From: Candidatus Nitrosopumilus sp.
GTDB taxonomy: Archaea > Thermoproteota > Nitrososphaeria > Nitrososphaerales > Nitrosopumilaceae
Assembly: GCA_029864805.1 (NCBI GenBank)
Contig: JAOTSS010000006.1
Location: forward strand, 1 to 48,491
Direction: 5' to 3'
DNA: 48,491 bases
Shown: piece by piece, positions 43,083 through 48,491 of the stretch
Layout: every line of letters starts with the position of its first letter
Position numbering within the stretch: the first letter of the stretch is position 1
Position numbers and translations under genes: made by a program
The notes under the pieces: generated by a model
What the model saw: only the letters and a program-made list of their open reading frames with translations
Told to the model about the DNA's origin: nothing
Database searches by the model: none

Positions 43083-44084
43083 CTAATTTCTTCTATCAAT
43101 AACATCATTAATGTTTGGACCTGTTCCAATAATTGTTACAGGCGTGTTTAATTCATTTTCAATATTTTTGATAAATAATTTTGCATCTTCAGATAATTCA
43201 TCAAAGGAAGTTTTCCCTGCACAGTCTAAAAATAGTACGTCTAATTTTGTAATAGAAATTTGTGTTGCTCCATTAAGCATAATTGCACGCCTGGCTAAAT
43301 CAAAATCAAAATCTGCAGCCCTTCTTTGGCGACCTGTAACAGTGCCAAACTCAGACCATCCTTTTTTTTCTGCTTCTTCTAGAGACAATTCTTTTTCAAG
43401 AGGGCCAGTACCTACACGCGTAACATATGATTTGAAAACAACAATTACCTCATCGACTTTTGTAGGTCCAAGGCCAATATCCGCACAAATACCAGAAGCA
43501 GTAACATCCTTTGAGGTTACAAATGGATAAGTTCCATGCCATAAAGAAAGAAAAGTTCCTTGGGTTCCCTCTACCAATACATGCTCGTTTTTTGATAACG
43601 CATTATTGATTTCTTGAGGAACATCAGTGATGAGAGAAGATAGGGAATCAAAATCTTTTGCAAGATTCAAAATTCTCATGGCTCGATCAGCATTAGCCGG
43701 TCCTGTTCCTGAACCAGTGCTACCAATTTTATCTTTTAATTCTCCCTTTGAATCTCTAACTAGATGAGTTTTCTCAATAATTCCACATTGTTTATCAATT
43801 AATACCCGTCCTGAAACTTCAAAATCACTAATTTCTTTTTTAAGAACTTCGGGATTAATAACAACTCCAGGTCCAATCATCACTTTAGCATTTTTATTCA
43901 AAAATCCACTTGGAAGCATTCTTACTTTATACACTTTATTACCATCTCTAATAGTATGGCCAGCATTAGGGCCAGCTCCACCACGAACTATTATTGTAGG
44001 ATTATCTTTAATTGCCAAATAAGAAATAATTTTACCTTTGCCTTCATCGCCGAAAAATCCACCAACGACTACAGTTGAGGTCAT
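43083..44084 (-). CDS. purA: Adenylosuccinate synthetase
   Basis: PurA joins IMP and aspartate with GTP in AMP synthesis. Motifs are VVVGGFFGDEGKGK, the GAGPNAGHTI catalytic His region, STGSGTGPANADRA and VEGTQGTFLSLWHG. The 333-residue length is the shortened archaeal form (bacterial ones are ~430). I chose the ATG at 44084, three codons into the longest frame. Confidence 0.94.
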   Translation of the reverse strand: MTSTVVVGGFFGDEGKGKIISYLAIKDNPTIIVRGGAGPNAGHTIRDGNKVYKVRMLPSGFLNKNAKVMIGPGVVINPEVLKKEISDFEVSGRVLIDKQCGIIEKTHLVRDSKGELKDKIGSTGSGTGPANADRAMRILNLAKDFDSLSSLITDVPQEINNALSKNEHVLVEGTQGTFLSLWHGTYPFVTSKDVTASGICADIGLGPTKVDEVIVVFKSYVTRVGTGPLEKELSLEEAEKKGWSEFGTVTGRQRRAADFDFDLARRAIMLNGATQISITKLDVLFLDCAGKTSFDELSEDAKLFIKNIENELNTPVTIIGTGPNINDVIDRRN

Positions 44085-44164
44085 GTAATTCAACTTCTAT
44101 TTCGTTTATTTAAGCTAAAGTATTACCACATGATTTTATATTCAGTAATAATTGATCAAGATTG

Positions 44165-44626
44165 ATGGCAGGAGAAAATTTTGCGGGAAATATCATAATC
44201 AATTTAGCTAACCTTCCAGATTTTCTAAGAAATCCAATTCTTAAAAAAAGAATGATGGAATTTTTTTCCTTATCTAAACCAGATCAAAAAGAAGTGATAA
44301 ACAATGCATTAGAAGCAGGCCCAACCATCCCATTTCCAAATTTTTCAAAGCTTTTTAGAACATGGCTCAAAATTTTAACAACACTTTCAGAAGAACAAAG
44401 AGAAGGATTATTCTCAGCATATATAATAGAAGTTTCCAAGTCACCTCAAAAATTAATTTCCTTTAATTTAGATGGAATTTTAGAAGTATTTTTGACATTA
44501 GAAGAAAATGAAAAAGAAATCCTTGCCAATACAGTAAAAAGAATAATTGATGGTTTGGATGAAAATTCAAAAAGAAAGGTTATGTTAGTGGTACCAGATA
44601 ATGCTAAAAAACACTTGAAATTTTAG
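44165..44626 (+). CDS. Unrecognised alpha-helical protein
   Basis: This 153-residue product is all-helical, with repeated helices like NPILKKRMMEFFSLSKPDQK and FLTLEENEKEILANTVKR, reminiscent of MgtE-N/FliG-type helical repeats, though I cannot prove homology. There is no membrane helix. It lies in a divergent position to purA (80 nt) and overlaps the convergent YggX-like gene by 4 nt. Confidence 0.6.
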   Translation: MAGENFAGNIIINLANLPDFLRNPILKKRMMEFFSLSKPDQKEVINNALEAGPTIPFPNFSKLFRTWLKILTTLSEEQREGLFSAYIIEVSKSPQKLISFNLDGILEVFLTLEENEKEILANTVKRIIDGLDENSKRKVMLVVPDNAKKHLKF

Positions 44627-44904
44627 ACATCTGTAGGCTCATCAGGTTTTCTATTATCTTCATTTGTGTAATCTATAACTTCTCCTTCAGGAGATAACAC
44701 ACCTACAAAGATCTTTTCATGTTTTTTCAGCAATTTCCTATGATCAAGCATTGACATATCCAATTTCATTTCATTCATCACCATAATCTGATATTCTTTC
44801 CATTCTGCCCAACATTTGTTACATGTAGGATATTTTTCAGCTACAGGACCTAGTTGTTCAGTATCAGGAATAGCATTTTTACATTTAGTGCAGATGCGAC
44901 TCAT
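44623..44904 (-). CDS. YggX-like (Fe-S protection type) protein with N-terminal zinc ribbon
   Basis: The 93-residue protein starts SRICTKCKNAIPDTEQ and carries a second pair in TCNKCWAEW, a four-Cys metal site. It then resembles bacterial Fe(2+)-trafficking protein YggX: EYQIMVMNEMKLDM and DHRKLLKKHEKIF correspond to its conserved helix. Start ATG 44904 is preferred over 44967, which runs into the divergent gene. Role in iron or oxidative stress is inferred from the similarity. Confidence 0.65.
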   Translation of the reverse strand: MSRICTKCKNAIPDTEQLGPVAEKYPTCNKCWAEWKEYQIMVMNEMKLDMSMLDHRKLLKKHEKIFVGVLSPEGEVIDYTNEDNRKPDEPTDV

Positions 44905-44981
44905 AGAAATAATCAATATTGAACTCCTTTTATCTTTTTTTGAATCTAAAGTAATAATAATTGACAAAGACCAAAGTCATT

Positions 44982-45191
44982 ATGAAGATAAAATGCCCAA
45001 AATGTAAAGAAGATGCAGAATTGGCAATGGATTTTTCTGTTGTAAAGTGTGGTTCATGTGATTTTGATATGAGTTATGGAGAATATGTTAAATTTATTGC
45101 ACACAACGAATCGAAATATTCAGATATTCTTGGAGATTATACTGGAAGTACAGAGGGTCATACTTCAGGATCATTAGATGAATGGGATTAA
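44982..45191 (+). CDS. Small zinc-ribbon protein
   Basis: The 69-residue product starts MKIKCPKCKEDAELAMDFS and has a second pair in VKCGSCDFDMSY, a simple zinc ribbon, then a Ser/Gly/Thr-rich acidic tail. It is divergent from the YggX-like gene and shares its promoter region. Nucleic-acid or protein binding is possible; unrecognised otherwise. Confidence 0.7.
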   Translation: MKIKCPKCKEDAELAMDFSVVKCGSCDFDMSYGEYVKFIAHNESKYSDILGDYTGSTEGHTSGSLDEWD

Positions 45192-45252
45192 CAACATGGT
45201 GAAATCATTCATCAGATTGAAATAATTAGTTCAAAGATCTTCTAGAGATCAA

Positions 45253-45894
45253 TTGGAATTTTTATTAGAAAATATACTTAATCTTGTAGGATTCTTGGTA
45301 GGATTGGCAATTGGGGTGATGTCAATAATAGGATTTAGGAATACTGGAAGTCCAACATTGTTCAGATTATCAATTGCATTTTTGTCAATCAGTTTAGGAT
45401 TTTTTGTAATATGGATAGGTTATACGGTAGAAGACTTTGTAATAAAGTCTGGAAACATAGAAAGATGGGTACAAACATTAGGGATTGCAATTCAAACAAT
45501 AGGGTATTTTTTCATTGCATTTTCTCATAGCATAAAATCATTTTTTCCAAAATCAAGTTATTTTAGATCAGTTGGAATTTTACCATTATTCTTAGTTTCT
45601 TCAGTCCAATTAGAGCATATTTTCAGATCTGTCTCATTCATTTTGTTAGTATATGGTGCAATTGAAACTATGTTATCATATTTTGAAAATAAGAATAAAG
45701 GAGCTATTTCAGTTGGTGTCGGATTGGGACTTTTAGCATTGGGTGAATTTTTAGGATGGTATTCTTTTGTATTTCCAGAATCAATATTATACACAGCATC
45801 AATGACAATCAAAATTGGAGGATTAGTAGCATTATTCATTCCGGTAAGCAAAGTCCCATTAACTAAGATAAAATTTGATGATAGTTTTGAATAA
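45253..45894 (+). CDS. Multi-pass membrane protein of unknown function
   Basis: The 213-residue product shows about seven hydrophobic segments (e.g. LVGFLVGLAIGVMSIIGF, LSIAFLSISLGFFVIWIG, LGIAIQTIGYFFIAFS). It ends with a short charged tail. It resembles archaeal seven-helix sensory membrane proteins in layout but no family is recognised. TTG at 45253 is the frame's first start. Confidence 0.65.
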   Translation: MEFLLENILNLVGFLVGLAIGVMSIIGFRNTGSPTLFRLSIAFLSISLGFFVIWIGYTVEDFVIKSGNIERWVQTLGIAIQTIGYFFIAFSHSIKSFFPKSSYFRSVGILPLFLVSSVQLEHIFRSVSFILLVYGAIETMLSYFENKNKGAISVGVGLGLLALGEFLGWYSFVFPESILYTASMTIKIGGLVALFIPVSKVPLTKIKFDDSFE

Positions 45895-46012
45895 TTCAGG
45901 TATAGGCTCAAAAAATAGGAATTAAAAAATTGTCAAATTCTTTTATCTTTTTAGTATATTGGAAAATATCAACGTGCTCTCATAGAAATTAAAAAGATAT
46001 CATATTGAGGAA

Positions 46013-46300
46013 ATGGCTGAATATAGAACACATATGAAAATTATTGGCGATATTTTATCAACAACTAGAGATGATCTGCGAGATGAAGATGGTGCAACAG
46101 TAACATATCTTATTAGAAAAGCAAATATTTCACATTCAAGAATTTCGAGAATTCTAAAAACTCTAGTATCACAAGGACTTCTAGAACAAATAGAATCTCA
46201 AGGGTCAAACAAATACAGAATTAGTCAAACAGGTAGAGACTTTCTTCAAGCATATAAGACATTTACAAATTTTGCAGATAATTTTGGATTAAATATTTAA
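46013..46300 (+). CDS. Winged-helix transcription regulator
   Basis: The 95-residue product has a wHTH (LIRKANISHSRISRILKTL as recognition helices, then GLLEQIESQGSNKYRISQTG as wing), followed by a C-terminal helix likely used for dimerisation. It matches the small archaeal HTH_45 / ArnR1-type regulators. A GAGGAA motif precedes the ATG. Targets are unknown. Confidence 0.8.
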   Translation: MAEYRTHMKIIGDILSTTRDDLRDEDGATVTYLIRKANISHSRISRILKTLVSQGLLEQIESQGSNKYRISQTGRDFLQAYKTFTNFADNFGLNI

Positions 46301-46374
46301 AATTCTACTTCGTCAAATTTATCATCAAAATCATCTTCAAATTCTGTATCTTCATAATCAGAAGGATTAGACAT
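46297..46374 (-). CDS. Tiny acidic protein, 25 residues (possible)
   Basis: The frame begins MSNPSDYEDTEFEDD and is almost wholly acidic and aromatic. A TATA-like element at 46398-46406 (minus-strand TTTTTAATA) lies 24-32 nt before its ATG, fitting a leaderless mRNA and making the frame more credible than chance. It overlaps the wHTH stop by 4 nt. Function unknown. Confidence 0.4.
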   Translation of the reverse strand: MSNPSDYEDTEFEDDFDDKFDEVEF

Positions 46375-46397
46375 ATCTCACAAAAGCGATATCATAC

Positions 46398-46406
46398 TAT
46401 TAAAAA
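46398..46406 (-). promoter_or_regulatory. TATA-like box for the tiny acidic gene
   Basis: Minus-strand TTTTTAATA at proper distance from ATG 46374. The short region to 46442 also has to supply the promoter of the divergent sua5 gene. Confidence 0.35.
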
Positions 46407-46441
46407 CGTATTCAAAAGTAAATGATAATTAAACAAAAAAA

Positions 46442-47050
46442 ATGGAATTAGATATGAAAGTAAAATGTGATCAAGAAGGAATTGAAAAAGCATCGGAAAT
46501 AATCAATCGTGGAGGGATTGCAATTTATCCAACCGATACTGTCTATGGAATAGGATGTAATCCCTATAACAAAGAAGCAGTAAAAAAAATTTATGATGTA
46601 AAATCTAGAGATAGAACTAAACCATTACCAGTTTTAGTTTATTCAGCAGAGATTGCAAAAAAAATAGTATTTTTAGATGAATTTACAGAAAAAATTATTG
46701 AAAAATTTTGGCCAGGATCACTTACAATAATTTTAAAATTAATAGATGAAAAATTGAAGAAATCATTATTTTTAGATGACAAAATTGCTATCAGAGTTCC
46801 AAATCATAAATGCACTTTAGAGATATTGAAGAGATGTAATTTTCTAGTGGGCACAAGTGCAAATATTTCAGGACATCCATCATTTACAAATCCTGATGAA
46901 TGTTTTGAAAATATACAAGATTACGATATTTTTGTTGATGGGGGGGAAATTAAGAGTAAAGCAGAATCAACAATAATTGAAATAGAAAATAAAAAGATCA
47001 GAATTATTCGAGAAGGTTCTTTGACCAGAGAGGAGATTTTAGAAGTATGA
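46442..47050 (+). CDS. L-threonylcarbamoyladenylate synthase (YrdC/Sua5)
   Basis: This enzyme makes threonylcarbamoyl-AMP, the donor for t6A at position 37 of ANN-decoding tRNAs. The 202-residue product has IYPTDTVYGIGC, VKSRDRTKPLPVLV and LVGTSANISGHPSF, and the family's REGSLT near the end. It is the short YrdC type. ATG 46442 or 46454 could be the start. It overlaps the THUMP gene by 4 nt, and a Cgi121 fusion gene lies next, so this is a tRNA-modification group. Confidence 0.93.
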   Translation: MELDMKVKCDQEGIEKASEIINRGGIAIYPTDTVYGIGCNPYNKEAVKKIYDVKSRDRTKPLPVLVYSAEIAKKIVFLDEFTEKIIEKFWPGSLTIILKLIDEKLKKSLFLDDKIAIRVPNHKCTLEILKRCNFLVGTSANISGHPSFTNPDECFENIQDYDIFVDGGEIKSKAESTIIEIENKKIRIIREGSLTREEILEV

Positions 47051-47568
47051 ATTTGATAGTAACATGTGCCAGACATCTTGAATCAGAAACTGAAGAAGAA
47101 TTAAGAGACATTTTAGAAGGATATGGGGATTTGGATGCAAATATCATAATTACAAATATGTCAGGAATTTTGATTGCCGAAACAAAACTTGATCCTGTAG
47201 ACGTAGTAAAGAAAATGAAAGAAATGCTCCTTGATGAACCATGGAGCATCAGATATTGTTTAAGGGTCATACCAATTCAGAGAATTGTTGAGACAAAAAT
47301 TGAAGAAATAGAAAAAATAATCACTGAAGATTCAAAGCAAATTTTAGATACAGAAACCTATAGAATTTCAATAGAAAAAAGAAATTCGGAGATATCCAGC
47401 CAAGAAATTATTTCAAAAATTGCAAATAAAATAAAAAATAAAGTATCACTTGAATTTCCAGATAAAATTATTTTAATTGAAATATTAGGAAATAAGACAG
47501 GAATTTCTATATTAAAAACAACAGACATACTAAGTGTTGAAAAAACTAAACGTAGTATGTCAGAATAG
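47047..47568 (+). CDS. THUMP-domain protein, Tan1-like
   Basis: The 173-residue product begins NLIVTCARHLESETEEELRD and has the THUMP core (QILDTETYRISIEKRNSEIS, then IANKIKNKVSLEFPDK, ILIEILGNKTGISIL). Stand-alone THUMP proteins such as Tan1 present tRNA for modification (ac4C12). Translationally coupled to YrdC. The tRNA target here is inferred. Confidence 0.85.
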   Translation: MNLIVTCARHLESETEEELRDILEGYGDLDANIIITNMSGILIAETKLDPVDVVKKMKEMLLDEPWSIRYCLRVIPIQRIVETKIEEIEKIITEDSKQILDTETYRISIEKRNSEISSQEIISKIANKIKNKVSLEFPDKIILIEILGNKTGISILKTTDILSVEKTKRSMSE

Positions 47569-48333
47569 AGTTGCCGCTTTTTCTATCAAAATATCTTCTA
47601 GGGGATTTTTAGAGTGAACAACATCAAGTTGTTTTTTAGTAATTTTGAAATGTTTTTTGAGGAACGAATCATTTTTTTTAACAAATAAATCTACAGATAT
47701 TGATGAGAGATCTGCATATAATGAATTTAAAAATTTTTTATTTCCAATAGATATCAAAATAAAATTGGATTTAGGTTTTATTCCAACTGTCATTATTGCA
47801 TCAGATATTTGGTTTGTCAATGCAAATCGCATCAAAATATCAGTCTCAAGTTTATTTGAAAGTAAGATATTGTTTTTTTTAGATTCAAAAGATAGAGATA
47901 AGATTTGTTTCAAATGATACGGATTCATAATAAAGCTACTTGAAATAGCTTGAAGTTGAATTTTTGGGTATTTTTTTCTTAAATCATCAATAAATTTTAC
48001 GTCAATTGTTGTTTGACCTTTTATTTCAATTACTTGAATTTGTTTTGAAAATATTTGAAAAGTGAATTTTTTTGATGTACCTCCATGAATAACTGGAATT
48101 ATACTTACAAGATCATTATTTTTTATCATTGTAGATTTACCATCCATGGCAGATGAATCTACACCATTTATTGCGATTAGGATATTTTCAATATCCAGCT
48201 GTGGGGAATCAACAGGTTTTAGTTCTAACAACAGTTTCAATAATTCTTGAACAGAAATATCTGATTTGTCAATTTGTAAAGTTTCCTTTAGAAAAGATTT
48301 TTTAGCACCACCTATTAGTTTTACAACAATCAT
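47560..48333 (-). CDS. Fusion of a MoaD/ThiS/Urm1-like domain with KEOPS subunit Cgi121
   Basis: Residues 1-85 form a beta-grasp domain of the MoaD/Urm1 type: SVQELLKLLLELKP, ILIAINGVDSSAMDG, NNDLVSIIPVIHGG, ending at Gly-Gly 84-85. Residues 86-257 match Cgi121, the KEOPS subunit that recruits tRNA: SSFIMNPYHLKQILSLSF (about 133-149) and FALTNQISDAIMTVGIKPKS (170-189). The Gly-Gly lies in mid-protein, so it could be cleaved to free a ubiquitin-like protein or be fixed in place. It is convergent with THUMP and next to YrdC. Confidence 0.75.
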   Translation of the reverse strand: MIVVKLIGGAKKSFLKETLQIDKSDISVQELLKLLLELKPVDSPQLDIENILIAINGVDSSAMDGKSTMIKNNDLVSIIPVIHGGTSKKFTFQIFSKQIQVIEIKGQTTIDVKFIDDLRKKYPKIQLQAISSSFIMNPYHLKQILSLSFESKKNNILLSNKLETDILMRFALTNQISDAIMTVGIKPKSNFILISIGNKKFLNSLYADLSSISVDLFVKKNDSFLKKHFKITKKQLDVVHSKNPLEDILIEKAATLF

Positions 48334-48373
48334 TCTAATCTAGTTGGAAATTATAAAATTAATATTTAATTGA

Positions 48374-48491
48374 TTATTCTATTGTCTTTTCTTCAGGTGT
48401 TGCTTCTGTAACAGTTTCAGGTGTTGCTTCTGTAACAGTTTCAGGTGTTGCTTCTGTAACAGTTTCAGGTGTTGCTTTTGTAACAGTTTCT
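48374..48491 (-). CDS. C-terminal end of a gene with octapeptide repeats (truncated by the window)
   Basis: Only the last 38 codons are visible. They encode four ETVTEATP-type octapeptides (the outermost one with Lys instead of Glu), then EEKTIE and the stop. The style recalls the repetitive tails of uS13 and uS4 in this window, so a ribosomal or surface protein is possible; nothing more can be said from this piece. Confidence 0.7.
   Translation of the reverse strand, partial: ETVTKATPETVTEATPETVTEATPETVTEATPEEKTIE
48394..48489. repeat. Four 24-bp tandem repeats
   Basis: Units start at 48394, 48418, 48442 and 48466; the first three are identical and the fourth has one substitution. Each encodes ETVTEATP on the minus strand. 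Confidence 0.9.

Noticed and set aside
48394..48489. Short regularly spaced repeats resembling a CRISPR array
   Set aside because: The repeats are directly tandem without spacers and stay in one reading frame encoding octapeptides.

Overview
The window is AT-rich and densely coded. It looks like a chromosome segment of a marine ammonia-oxidising archaeon of the Nitrosopumilus type (Nitrososphaerota/Thaumarchaeota). The evidence is archaeal information machinery (topoisomerase VI A and B, aIF2-beta, Rpo10, RIO1 kinase, KH protein, DUF424, UPF0147, translin homologue), an archaeal mevalonate/isopentenyl-phosphate-kinase lipid pathway, secreted proteins with PEFG-type C-terminal sorting signals, and surface proteins with the thaumarchaeal IPxWIKNNAKxW C-terminal repeats. 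Many genes have a TATA-like box 20-30 nt before an ATG, GTG or TTG, which suggests leaderless transcripts. I see no phage, insertion sequence or CRISPR array. The genus assignment is an inference.

Region by region: 1-1810 holds two paralogous PEFG-sorted surface proteins. 1807-6802 is a divergent locus for the nickel-pincer-nucleotide (NPN) cofactor: larC-larE-cysteine desulfurase on the minus strand, and malate dehydrogenase-larB on the plus strand, with larB interrupted by a -1 frameshift at a classic slippery heptamer. Then come a B12-type radical SAM enzyme (candidate membrane-lipid enzyme), small unknowns, a CFI-box surface protein with a perfect 66-bp tandem repeat, a 1080-residue surface protein and a CDF metal transporter with three C-terminal domains (6859-14538). 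15592-17037 carries a Cys-rich mini-protein and uS13-uS4 with repeat-bearing tails. 17221-20131 holds cobT, an MBL hydrolase, nnrE and a RibD/DHFR-fold reductase. 20240-21942 holds a small Lys-rich protein, a gene broken by an in-frame TAA, a translin homologue, tRNA-Leu(GAG) and rpo10.

21944-29769 is one long plus-strand run: enolase, uS2, mevalonate kinase, isopentenyl phosphate kinase, IPP isomerase, polyprenyl synthase, GltX and a FAH-family hydrolase. This links lipid precursor synthesis with translation genes. 29766-33016 holds a GNAT enzyme, Rieske ferredoxin, UPF0147, a methyltransferase and a membrane-anchored HSP20-like protein. 33017-38386 is a minus-strand information cluster: DUF5679, aIF2-beta, DUF424, RIO1, KH, Top6B, Top6A. 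38638-44626 includes DUF373, a cis-prenyltransferase, a Nudix enzyme, PyrF and PurA. 44623-48491 includes a zinc-ribbon YggX-like protein, a winged-helix regulator, and a tRNA-modification group: Sua5, a THUMP protein and a ubiquitin-like/Cgi121 fusion. A truncated gene with octapeptide repeats runs off the right edge.

Most notable points: larB apparently needs a -1 frameshift to join its conserved N-terminal block to its catalytic domain; a MoaD/Urm1-like domain is fused to KEOPS subunit Cgi121 beside Sua5; the IPP isomerase has Ala where the catalytic Cys is expected; and the NPN genes are paired with malate dehydrogenase and a cysteine desulfurase.
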